A stretch of 64,000 nt of DNA, taken from positions 1-64,000 of the forward strand of contig JAJFTO010000020.1 in assembly GCA_021372865.1 (NCBI GenBank). Direction: 5' to 3'. Of this stretch, positions 26,356 through 34,486 are shown in pieces. The notes under the pieces are model-generated. The model saw only the letters and a program-made list of their open reading frames with translations, made no database searches and was not told the origin of the DNA. This DNA comes from Porphyromonadaceae bacterium (lineage in GTDB: Bacteria; Bacteroidota; Bacteroidia; Bacteroidales; Dysgonomonadaceae). Made by a program: the position numbers and the translations under genes. Positions within the stretch are counted from its first letter, which is position 1. Each line of letters opens with the position of its first letter.

Positions 26356-27804
26356 ATGAATGAAATTAAATTTTTTAGCGGTGAAAATATACCGTTAGAG
26401 CTGCACAAAGTAAGGGTTGTGCAAAAGTTATACTTAGTACCTATCGAAAGAAGACTGGAGGCTCTGCAAGAAGGCGGATTCAATACCTTCAGACTCAGCA
26501 CGAAAGACGTTTTCCTGGACATGCTCACAGACAGCGGCACCAACGCGATGAGCGACAATCAGATGGCAGCCATGATGCAGGCAGATGATGCCTATGCCGG
26601 ATCTCAAAGTTTTTTCCGCCTGCAGAAAGCAGTGGAAGATGTGCTGGGGAAAAAATATTATCTGCCCGTACATCAGGGCCGTGCTGCTGAAAACATCCTG
26701 TCGAATGCTTATGTGCGCAAGGGTAACCTGGTGCCGATGAATTATCATTTTACCACTGCCATGGCACACATTACCCAATATGGTGGAAAAATTGCGGAAC
26801 TGCTATACGACGAAGCGTATGTGATCAATTCTTCCCATCCCTTCAAAGGAAACATGAACATTGAAAAGCTGGAAGAAATTATCAAGATACACGGAGCTAA
26901 AAATATTCCCTTCATTCGTATGGAAGCCTCTACCAACCTTATCGGGGGACAACCTTTTTCGGTTCAAAACCTGAGAGATGTAAGGGCCGTGGCCGATAAA
27001 TACAACATCCGCCTTGTATTGGATGCCAGCTTGCTGGGAGAAAATGCATACCTGGTCATTCAGCGGGAAGAAGAATTCAAAAACAGTACCATGGGCGAGG
27101 TGATTCAAACCATGACCGGCCTGGCCGACATTGTATACTTTTCTGCCCGCAAACTCAGCTCCTCCCGTGGCGGAGGTATCTGCACCAACAACATCGATAT
27201 TTACCGCGAACTGGAAGCACTGGTTCCGTTGTTTGAAGGTTTCCTCACTTATGGCGGTATCTCAGTCCGTGAAATTGAAGCAATGGCGGTAGGATTGTAT
27301 GAAACACTCGATGAAACCATGATCAGCCAGAGCCCGAACTACATCGCCTACCTGGTAAATACGCTCGATGCACACGGTGTACCCATGGTTAAACCGGCCG
27401 GTGTGCTGGGTGCACACGTGGATGCAATGCAGGTCTGCGCCCATATTCCACAGAAAGAGTACCCCGCCGGTTCACTTGCTGCAGCACTCTACCTGATCTC
27501 CGGAATTCGTGGTATGGAGCGAGGATCCATCTCCAACCAGCGGGATGAATATGGCAATGAGACTTATGCCGACATGGAACTGGTCCGTCTCGCAGTACCC
27601 CGCCGTGTATTTACACTCTCTCAGATTAAATATGTAGCGGACAGAATGCACTGGCTTTATGAAAACCGGGAATTAATAGGAGGACTTCGATTTGTTTATG
27701 AGCCCCCGGTACTCCGCTTCTTTATGGGAGGCCTGGAACCGGTGAACGATTGGCCACAGAAACTGATCGCGAAGTTTAAAGAGGACTTTGGTGATAGTCT
27801 TTAA
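26356..27804 (+). CDS. PLP-dependent beta-eliminating lyase, probable tryptophanase
   Basis: The 482-residue protein belongs to the tryptophanase/tyrosine phenol-lyase family (fold type I, PLP). Visible features are SDNQMAAMMQADDAYAGSQS, the HQGRAAENIL segment, VLDASLLGENAY and the cofactor lysine at about residue 266 in YFSARKLSSSRGGG, with GIRGMERGSIS later. Tryptophanase makes indole, pyruvate and ammonia from tryptophan; tyrosine phenol-lyase makes phenol. The family is certain, while the choice of substrate is inference from how Bacteroidetes homologues are usually labelled. The gene has its own promoter region and terminator, so it is probably not part of the fucose operon that follows. 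Confidence 0.85.
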   Translation: MNEIKFFSGENIPLELHKVRVVQKLYLVPIERRLEALQEGGFNTFRLSTKDVFLDMLTDSGTNAMSDNQMAAMMQADDAYAGSQSFFRLQKAVEDVLGKKYYLPVHQGRAAENILSNAYVRKGNLVPMNYHFTTAMAHITQYGGKIAELLYDEAYVINSSHPFKGNMNIEKLEEIIKIHGAKNIPFIRMEASTNLIGGQPFSVQNLRDVRAVADKYNIRLVLDASLLGENAYLVIQREEEFKNSTMGEVIQTMTGLADIVYFSARKLSSSRGGGICTNNIDIYRELEALVPLFEGFLTYGGISVREIEAMAVGLYETLDETMISQSPNYIAYLVNTLDAHGVPMVKPAGVLGAHVDAMQVCAHIPQKEYPAGSLAAALYLISGIRGMERGSISNQRDEYGNETYADMELVRLAVPRRVFTLSQIKYVADRMHWLYENRELIGGLRFVYEPPVLRFFMGGLEPVNDWPQKLIAKFKEDFGDSL

Positions 27805-27813
27805 AATTTATCG

Positions 27814-27846
27814 AAAAAAGGAAGAGATTTACTCTTCCTTTTTTTT
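27814..27846 (+). terminator. Intrinsic terminator after the tryptophanase-type gene
   Basis: AAAAAAGGAAGAG pairs with CTCTTCCTTTTTT around a five-base ATTTA loop, and the right arm ends in a long T run. The stem starts ten bases past the stop codon. Confidence 0.85.
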
Positions 27847-27898
27847 GAGACATGCTAAAAAACATATAAAAACATTTTTTTATTTAATATTAACCTGA

Positions 27899-27906
27899 TA
27901 TCTTTG
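27899..27906 (+). promoter_or_regulatory. Candidate -7 promoter box for fucR
   Basis: TATCTTTG fits TAnnTTTG. It lies 11 bases before the repeated CAGCACAGAA operator-like sequence, so a bound protein would block the start of transcription. Confidence 0.45.
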
Positions 27907-27913
27907 TCGCAAT

Positions 27914-27946
27914 AATCAGCACAGAACAGCACAGAACAGTACGGCA
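27914..27946 (+). promoter_or_regulatory. Candidate FucR operator, 10-bp tandem repeats
   Basis: CAGCACAGAA occurs twice in exact tandem (27917-27926, 27927-27936), followed by a weaker third unit CAGTACGGCA. The 10-bp period places the units on one helix face. The first unit is part of AATCAGCACAG, which recurs exactly at 29014-29024 before fucI. Placement between the -7 box and the start codon suggests autorepression. Confidence 0.5.
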
Positions 27947-27973
27947 TATCTGAGAAATGAAAACTTGCAAAAG

Positions 27974-28957
27974 ATGGATTTCAAATTCGACGAGAAAAGC
28001 ACAAAAGTACAGCAACTGGCAGAATATATCCAGGATGCCATTGCCGCAAATGAATTGAAGGTAGGCGAAAAGATACCATCAATCAACCATTTAAGTAGTC
28101 AGTTTTCTGTCTCCCGAGACACCGTGTTTAAAGCATTATCCGATTTACGTGAACGCGGGGTAATTGATGCCATTCATGGAAAGAACTATTTTGTAGCTTC
28201 ACACACCAAGAATATTCTGTTGTTACTCGACGAATATTCTCCATTTAAGGAGGTGTTACATACCATTCTTGTATCCGGATTGCCTAAATCTTACAAGATC
28301 GATCTGTGGTTTCATCAGTACAATGAGCATCTTTTCAATAATATCATTTACGAATCCATCGGCAGATATAACAAATATCTCGTCATGAATTACGACAATG
28401 AAAAGTTTTCAGATGCATTGTCGAAAATTGATAAAAAGAAGTTGTTATTGCTTGATTTCGGGAAATTTGACAAGGATGGTTATTCCTATGTTTGTCAGGA
28501 TTTTGACAAAGGGTTGTACGATGCGTTGGGTACGATAAAAGATGATCTGCGCAAATACAAAAAAATGATTTTTGTCCTTAATAAGTATCACAAACATCCC
28601 CAGAGCAGCAAAACAGCGTTCAGCAACTTCTGTCTTGACAACAAATTTGAATTTGGCATTCTGGATGAAATCTCAGAAAAAACAGCCATTCAAAACGATC
28701 ATTTTTATCTGGTTATCAAACAGGAGGATGTGGTAAAGATTGTAAAAAAAGGAAATGCGGACGGATTAAAGCCTGGTAAAAATTATGGATTACTGGCCTA
28801 TAATGAGAACCCTTTTTTCGAGGTGATTCAAAATGGCATATCCAGTATTGGAATAGATTGGCATGAAATGGGGAAAATAGCGGCAAGATTTGTATTGAAG
28901 AACGAAACCGTAAAAACCTATCTCCCCACGGTTATTAAAAAAAGAGATTCATTTTAA
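27974..28957 (+). CDS. fucR: GntR-family transcriptional regulator of L-fucose use
   Basis: The 327-residue protein has an N-terminal GntR winged helix (residues about 10-80: LAEYIQDAIAANELKVGEKI, SVSRDTVFKALSDLRERGVI, GKNYFV). Its C-terminal domain resembles a periplasmic-binding-protein-type sensor (NILLLLDEYSPFKEVLH through GLLAYNENPFFEVI). In Bacteroides thetaiotaomicron a GntR regulator, FucR, heads the fucose operon and is released by L-fucose; the same type sits directly before fucI here. I chose the ATG at 27974 over a TTG three codons upstream. Candidate operators lie before this gene and before fucI. Confidence 0.85.
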   Translation: MDFKFDEKSTKVQQLAEYIQDAIAANELKVGEKIPSINHLSSQFSVSRDTVFKALSDLRERGVIDAIHGKNYFVASHTKNILLLLDEYSPFKEVLHTILVSGLPKSYKIDLWFHQYNEHLFNNIIYESIGRYNKYLVMNYDNEKFSDALSKIDKKKLLLLDFGKFDKDGYSYVCQDFDKGLYDALGTIKDDLRKYKKMIFVLNKYHKHPQSSKTAFSNFCLDNKFEFGILDEISEKTAIQNDHFYLVIKQEDVVKIVKKGNADGLKPGKNYGLLAYNENPFFEVIQNGISSIGIDWHEMGKIAARFVLKNETVKTYLPTVIKKRDSF

Positions 28958-29013
28958 TTTACTAACAAGTTTTATCGGGTATTATAAAAGAGTTTATCTA
29001 TACCAACCCCCGA

Positions 29014-29038
29014 AATCAGCACAGTTCAGAATACTGAA
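29014..29038 (+). promoter_or_regulatory. Candidate FucR operator before fucI
   Basis: AATCAGCACAG at 29014-29024 is identical to 27914-27924 before fucR. It is followed directly by the inverted repeat TTCAG-AATA-CTGAA (29025-29038). No clear TAnnTTTG box is seen in this spacer. Confidence 0.45.
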
Positions 29039-29115
29039 AATATATACGTAGATTCATTTTTGGATCTATGAGACAATAAAAAATTAATAAAAAAATTAAT
29101 TTACCAACAAAAATT

Positions 29116-30885
29116 ATGTGTTCCTACCCAAAAATCGGTATTCGCCCCACCATTGACGGCCGTCAGGGAGGCGTAAGAGAGAGTCTCGAAGAGAAAACGA
29201 TGAATCTGGCAAAATCGGTGGCCAGATTAATCAGTTCCAATCTCAAAAACGGTGATGGCAGTCCCGTTGAGTGTGTGATAGCCGACAGTACCATCGGCCG
29301 CGTGGGTGAAAGTGCTGCCTGTGCCGCCAAGTTTGAGCGGGAAGGGGTTGGTGCCACCATCACCGTCACCTCCAGCTGGAACTATGGTTCGGAGACAATG
29401 GATATGAATCCGCACTACCCCAAGGCAGTCTGGGGTTTCAACGGTACGGAACGACCCGGTGCCGTATATCTTGCAGCCGTGTTGGCCGCCCATACGCAAA
29501 AAGGATTACCCGCCTTCGGAATTTATGGCAGAGACGTGCAGGATGTCACCGATAGTACCATTCCAAGGGATGTGGAAGAGAAACTGTTCCGTTTTGCCCG
29601 TGCAGCACAGGCAGTGGCCACCATGCGGGGACAGTCTTACCTGGCCATCGGAAGCACCTGTATGGGCATTGCCGGCTCGATGGTCAATCCCGACTTTTTT
29701 CAAAAATACCTGGGTATGCGCAACGAATCGGTCGACTCCACCGAAATACTCCGTCGCATAAAAGAAGGCATCTACGATCCCGATGAGTTTACCAAAGCCA
29801 TGTCCTGGACCTCAACCTATTGTAAGGTGAACGAAGGAGTCGATTTCAATCGGCCGGAGAAACAAAAAAACAGGAGGGAGAAGGATGAAGACTGGGAGTT
29901 CGTGGTGAAAATGACCCTCATCATCCGCGACCTGATGAAAGGGAATCCCAAACTCAGAGAGATGGGTTTCAAGGAGGAAGCCATCGGTCACAATGCGTTG
30001 CTGGCAGGGTTCCAGGGACAACGGCAGTGGACCGACTTTTTACCAAACGGCGATTTCAGCGAGACCATACTGAACAGTTCATTCGACTGGGACGGTATCC
30101 GTGAAGCTTATGTACTGGCTACCGAAAATGATTCGCTCAATGGTGTATCCATGCTTTTTGGCCATCTGCTTTCAAATAAGGCGCAACTCTTTTCTGATGT
30201 GCGCACCTTCTGGAGTCCCGAATCGGTAAAACGTGTATCGGGAAAGGAACTTACCGGGAAGGCTGCCAACGGCATCATTCACCTGATTAATTCAGGGGCT
30301 ACCACACTCGACGCCACAGGTAAACAACAGTCAAATGGTGAACCGGCCATGAAGGAACCCTGGTATATTACGGAGGAAGAAGTGAAAGCGTGTCTGAAGG
30401 CGACCACATGGTCTCCCGCCAACAGGGATTATTTCCGTGGTGGCGGTTACTCTTCCACTTTCCTTTCGGAGGGCGGTATGCCGATGACCATGTGTCGCTT
30501 GAATCTGGTCGATGGCCTGGGACCGGTATTGCAGATTGCCGAAGGATGGAGTGTGGAAATTGATCCCGAAATACATGATATCATCAACGAGCGGACCGAC
30601 AAGACCTGGCCCACTACCTGGTTTGCACCCCGCATAACGGGCAAAGGCGCTTTCAAAGATGTTTATTCAGTAATGAACAACTGGGGTGCGAACCATGGCG
30701 CCATCAGCTACGGACATATCGGTCAGGATCTGATAACTTTGGCCTCCATGCTGCGTATTCCGGTCTGCATGCACAACGTGGATGAAGAGGAGCTCTTCCG
30801 TCCTTCAGCATGGAATGCATTCGGCATGGACAGGGAGGGAGCCGACTACAGAGCCTGTGAGAAATTTGGGCCCATTTATAAATAA
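29116..30885 (+). CDS. fucI: L-fucose isomerase
   Basis: FucI converts L-fucose to L-fuculose (and D-arabinose to D-ribulose) with manganese in the cytoplasm. The 589-residue protein matches the hexameric family end to end: N-terminal [39 protein letters not shown], the active-site stretch [37 protein letters not shown] and late [19 protein letters not shown]. The length is that of typical FucI. It lies 158 bases after fucR and is followed 67 bases later by fucU. It supplies the entry step for fucose released by the four fucosidases of the downstream locus. Confidence 0.97.
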   Translation: MCSYPKIGIRPTIDGRQGGVRESLEEKTMNLAKSVARLISSNLKNGDGSPVECVIADSTIGRVGESAACAAKFEREGVGATITVTSSWNYGSETMDMNPHYPKAVWGFNGTERPGAVYLAAVLAAHTQKGLPAFGIYGRDVQDVTDSTIPRDVEEKLFRFARAAQAVATMRGQSYLAIGSTCMGIAGSMVNPDFFQKYLGMRNESVDSTEILRRIKEGIYDPDEFTKAMSWTSTYCKVNEGVDFNRPEKQKNRREKDEDWEFVVKMTLIIRDLMKGNPKLREMGFKEEAIGHNALLAGFQGQRQWTDFLPNGDFSETILNSSFDWDGIREAYVLATENDSLNGVSMLFGHLLSNKAQLFSDVRTFWSPESVKRVSGKELTGKAANGIIHLINSGATTLDATGKQQSNGEPAMKEPWYITEEEVKACLKATTWSPANRDYFRGGGYSSTFLSEGGMPMTMCRLNLVDGLGPVLQIAEGWSVEIDPEIHDIINERTDKTWPTTWFAPRITGKGAFKDVYSVMNNWGANHGAISYGHIGQDLITLASMLRIPVCMHNVDEEELFRPSAWNAFGMDREGADYRACEKFGPIYK

Positions 30886-30952
30886 AAATGTTTTCGGGGC
30901 ATGTACACCGATATTGCCGGGATGCATGCCCGCGAACCCAAAACAGAAGCAT

Positions 30953-31378
30953 ATGCTCAAAAAAATACCGAAAACATTATCGCCACAACTACTCAAAACG
31001 CTCATGGAGATGGGCCACGGCGATGAAATTGTAATTGCCGACGGCAACTTTCCCTGTCACACCATTTCGGGAAATGTAATCCGTGCCGACGGACTCTCAG
31101 GAACCGAAGTACTGGGTGCCATCATGGACTTGTTTCCGCTCGACAGCTACAGCGAACAGCAGGTTTTTCTGATGGAAGTCGTCGACGGTGACAATTACAT
31201 GCCGGAAATATGGAACAATTACAAGGAGATACTGACTATGTCGGGAGAACCATTCACGATAGGATATATTGAACGTTTCGCTTTTTACGAACGGGCCCGA
31301 AAATCGTATGCCGTGGTCGCCACCGGAGAGAAAGCTTTGTATGCCAACATCATCCTGAAAAAAGGGGTCGTTAAATGA
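30953..31378 (+). CDS. fucU: L-fucose mutarotase
   Basis: FucU (RbsD/FucU family) interconverts alpha and beta anomers of L-fucose so that the isomerase receives its preferred form. From the ATG at 30953 the product is 141 residues and starts MLKKIPKTLSPQLLKTLMEM, followed by GHGDEIVIADGNFPCHTI, the family signature. A longer frame from 30782 overlaps the end of fucI and adds 57 residues with no family match, so it is rejected. The gene sits between fucI and fucP, which supports the fucose rather than ribose assignment. Confidence 0.92.
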   Translation: MLKKIPKTLSPQLLKTLMEMGHGDEIVIADGNFPCHTISGNVIRADGLSGTEVLGAIMDLFPLDSYSEQQVFLMEVVDGDNYMPEIWNNYKEILTMSGEPFTIGYIERFAFYERARKSYAVVATGEKALYANIILKKGVVK

Positions 31379-31391
31379 GGTACAGAAAATT

Positions 31392-32735
31392 ATGAACACA
31401 TCAAAATCATCGTTACTCAAATACAACGGCATGAATTATTTACTGCCGTTCATCCTCATCACTGCCTGTTTTTCACTCTGGGGTTTTGCCAACGACATCA
31501 CCAACCCCATGGTAAAGGCTTTCTCCAAGATTTTCCGGATGAGCGTCACTGAGGGTGCATTGGTGCAGTTGGCCTTCTATGGTGGCTACTTTGCCATGGC
31601 CTTTCCTGCAGCAATTTTCATCAGAAAATTTTCTTACAAGAAAGGAATCATGCTGGGGTTGCTCCTCTATGCCGTGGGCGCTTTTCTCTTTTTGCCGGCC
31701 AAAGAATCGGGGATCTTCTACCCTTTTCTGGCTGCATACTTTATCCTGACCTGCGGACTGTCGTTTCTGGAGACGAGTGCCAACCCCTATATCCTGACGA
31801 TGGGACCGGAAGAGTCATCCACCCGCAGGCTCAATCTGGCGCAATCATTCAACCCGATGGGATCACTGGTGGGAATGTATGTGGCCATGAACTTCATTCA
31901 GGCACGGTTAAATCCGATGAGTACCACCGAACGCACAGCACTTTCCGACACGGAGTTCATTGCGCTGAGACAATCCGACCTCTCCATCCTCATTGCCCCT
32001 TATCTGGCCATCGGGCTGGTGGTGATGATGATGCTACTGATCATCGGGATTTCCCGCATGCCCACCAATGGTGATAAAAACAAACAAATAAACTTCTTCC
32101 CCACCCTGAAGAGAATCTTCTCCATACCCAACTACCGGCAGGGAGTGATTGCACAATTTTTTTACGTGGGCGCACAGATCATGTGCTGGACATTCATCAT
32201 TCAATATGGCACACGGGTGTTTATGGCACAGGGAATGGAAGAACAGGCGGCAGAGGTACTTTCACAGAAGTATAACATCGCAGCCATGATTATTTTTTGT
32301 GTAAGTCGTTTTGTTTGTACTTATCTTCTGAAATTCATCAACCCCGGAAAGCTGTTGCGGATACTCGCGGTGGCGGCAGCCATCTTCACCCTGGGAGTGA
32401 TCTTTTTACAAAATATCTGGGGGTTGTATTCCCTGGTGGCCGTATCTGCCTGTATGTCACTGATGTTCCCAACAATATATGGAATTGCATTGAAAGGCAT
32501 GGGAGACGATGCCAAGTTCGGCGCTGCGGGGCTGATCATGGCCATTCTGGGAGGTTCGGTATTACCCCCATTGCAGGCATCGATCATTGACATGGAAACG
32601 ATCGGAAATTCATTTCCGGCAGTAAACGCGTCATTTGTGCTGCCATTCATTTGTTTCGTAGTTGTGGCATGGTACGGGACAAAAACTTACAGAAGAAGTA
32701 TAAAAATGTATGAAAAATATATGAAAGTGTACTGA
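31392..32735 (+). CDS. fucP: L-fucose:proton symporter, MFS
   Basis: The 447-residue protein is a 12-segment major facilitator of the FHS family. Typical FucP landmarks include LLPFILITACFSLWGFANDI at the N-terminus, FLETSANPYILTMGPEESS near residue 130, NLAQSFNPMGSLVGMYVA, and GAAGLIMAILGGSVLPPLQA near the C-terminus. It would carry L-fucose across the inner membrane with protons. It follows fucU by 13 bases and ends the fucRIUP cluster. Related FHS proteins carry glucose or galactose, but the context favours fucose. Confidence 0.92.
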   Translation: MNTSKSSLLKYNGMNYLLPFILITACFSLWGFANDITNPMVKAFSKIFRMSVTEGALVQLAFYGGYFAMAFPAAIFIRKFSYKKGIMLGLLLYAVGAFLFLPAKESGIFYPFLAAYFILTCGLSFLETSANPYILTMGPEESSTRRLNLAQSFNPMGSLVGMYVAMNFIQARLNPMSTTERTALSDTEFIALRQSDLSILIAPYLAIGLVVMMMLLIIGISRMPTNGDKNKQINFFPTLKRIFSIPNYRQGVIAQFFYVGAQIMCWTFIIQYGTRVFMAQGMEEQAAEVLSQKYNIAAMIIFCVSRFVCTYLLKFINPGKLLRILAVAAAIFTLGVIFLQNIWGLYSLVAVSACMSLMFPTIYGIALKGMGDDAKFGAAGLIMAILGGSVLPPLQASIIDMETIGNSFPAVNASFVLPFICFVVVAWYGTKTYRRSIKMYEKYMKVY

Positions 32736-32830
32736 CAAACCCCGAAATATGCCACATAGGGGAAACACAACCAAAGGGAAAAAAATTGAATAATTGAACA
32801 ACCAAAATTAAAAGACAATTGTATCAAAAA

Positions 32831-32848
32831 TTTGTGCTCGAGCACAAA
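32831..32848 (+). promoter_or_regulatory. 18-bp perfect palindrome before the polysaccharide locus
   Basis: TTTGTGCTCGAGCACAAA is its own reverse complement over all 18 bases and is centred on CG, the form of LacI-type operators. It lies 48 bases before the first gene of the locus, in the 161-base gap after fucP. It shares the core AGCACA with the CAGCACAGAA units at fucR, so binding by FucR is also possible. Confidence 0.6.
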
Positions 32849-32896
32849 ACAAAAGAGATCAAAAAAGTAATTTACAAACGTGAAAACGACGATTAA

Positions 32897-34426
32897 ATGC
32901 GTATTAAATATAAAATAATCCTTCTGATTTGGTTACTGGCTGTCCAATGGGTCCAACCGCAAACAACGATGCATCCAGTCTGGCAGTCAAGTCTTGTATC
33001 CGTAAATACAGATGGAGAAATATCATATATTACTGATAAAGAAGGAAATACTTTACCTGATTTCAGCCGCGTCGGATATCATCATGGAGAGAAAAGTATA
33101 CCCTCTTATCCCATAGTTAAAATAATTAAGCCGGTAGAAGGAGACAATTGGGAAAATATTCAGAAAACCATTGATGAAATTTCGGCGTCCTGCCCCGATG
33201 AACATGGACACAGAGGAACCATCTTATTGTGCAGAGGGGATTACCGGGTTTCCAAAAGTATTGTTATTTCAACCGGTGGAATAATCCTCAAGGGAGAAGG
33301 TGACAACATTAATGAAACCCGGATTATTGCCACAGGCAGACAAAAATATCCTCTTATTGAAATTAAAGGAAACGGAAAATATGAGGAGGTAATCGGTTCG
33401 CGGGTCAAAATTACGGATCAATTTGTTCCTGTCGGATCGCATTCTTTTCGTGTGACATCAGCCGGTCAGTTCAAGGTAGGTGACCGTATCATCCTGTTTC
33501 GGCCCGGAACTCCTCAATGGATTGAAGCCATCCGGATGAATCAGATCATTGAAAGACCCGGTACACGTCAATGGAAAGCAGAGGATTATAATCTGGCTTT
33601 CGAGAGAGAAATCACCGGAATAGAAGGTAGTTGCATCTTTATCGATAATCCTGTGGTGATGCAAATGGAAGAGCAGTTTGGGGGTGGTGAAATCTATAAA
33701 TACCGGTTCTACGGACGCATTCACGAAGTGGGTGTTTCGGATATGTATCTTGAATCGGAATATCAAAACGACGAAGATACCGATCACGGGTGGATTGCAG
33801 TGCAATTGGAAAATGCCGAGAACTGCTGGGTCAAAAACATTACAACGATAAATTTCGGCTATTCGGCCGTAAGCTGTGAACGCTTTGCCAAAAACATCAC
33901 CGTCTCCGATGCACGCTGTTTTGATCCAAAGTCTCCGATCACAGGAGGAATGCGTTACTCATTCAATAACAACGGTCAGCAAAATCTTTTTATGAACTGC
34001 CTGAGCAGAAACGGGAGGCATGATTACGTAACCGGCGCCCGTGTATGTGGCCCAAATGTATTCTACAACTGTATATCAATCAATGCTTTTTCAGATATTG
34101 GGCCCCATCACAGATGGGCAACAGGCACTTTGTACGACAATGTGGTGACCGACAGAGAGATCAATATTCAGGACAGGGGAAATATGGGAAGCGGACATGG
34201 ATGGGCCGGTGTAACCCAGGTGCTGTGGAATTGCCGTGCCGGGCGCGCCGCTGTACAGAAACCATGGGCATCAGGGAACAATTATAATATCGGAATGAAG
34301 GGAAACCACTACCCGGGACATTTTACCGACCGGGAAGATGGCTTCTGGGAAGGATTAAACAAAGATAATCTAGTGCCACACTCATTGTACCAGACTCAAT
34401 TGCAAGCGAGGAGGAAAGTGAAATAA
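32897..34426 (+). CDS. Secreted right-handed beta-helix protein
   Basis: The 509-residue product has a signal peptide (IILLIWLLAVQWVQPQ). Its core holds repeated short strands such as GGIILKGEGDNINETRIIAT, NCWVKNITTINFGYSAVSC, NITVSDARCFDPKSPITGG and NLFMNCLSRNGRHD, which indicate a parallel beta-helix of the pectate-lyase/GH28 type. It ends with a conserved-looking GPHHRWATGTLYDN segment. Homologues are found near polysaccharide lyase genes, but I cannot name a CAZy family. A lyase or hydrolase role on the locus substrate is inferred from fold and position as the first gene, 60 bases before susC. Confidence 0.6.
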   Translation: MRIKYKIILLIWLLAVQWVQPQTTMHPVWQSSLVSVNTDGEISYITDKEGNTLPDFSRVGYHHGEKSIPSYPIVKIIKPVEGDNWENIQKTIDEISASCPDEHGHRGTILLCRGDYRVSKSIVISTGGIILKGEGDNINETRIIATGRQKYPLIEIKGNGKYEEVIGSRVKITDQFVPVGSHSFRVTSAGQFKVGDRIILFRPGTPQWIEAIRMNQIIERPGTRQWKAEDYNLAFEREITGIEGSCIFIDNPVVMQMEEQFGGGEIYKYRFYGRIHEVGVSDMYLESEYQNDEDTDHGWIAVQLENAENCWVKNITTINFGYSAVSCERFAKNITVSDARCFDPKSPITGGMRYSFNNNGQQNLFMNCLSRNGRHDYVTGARVCGPNVFYNCISINAFSDIGPHHRWATGTLYDNVVTDREINIQDRGNMGSGHGWAGVTQVLWNCRAGRAAVQKPWASGNNYNIGMKGNHYPGHFTDREDGFWEGLNKDNLVPHSLYQTQLQARRKVK

Positions 34427-34486
34427 TGCATGTATGAATATATATTGAGAAAATTTTATGAATGTTTATTTAAAAATTATTATTGA

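Noticed and set aside
32736..32830. Terminator after fucP
   Set aside because: Only a weak CCCC/GGGG pairing with a large loop is visible at about 32744-32763, so read-through from the fucose cluster into the locus remains possible.
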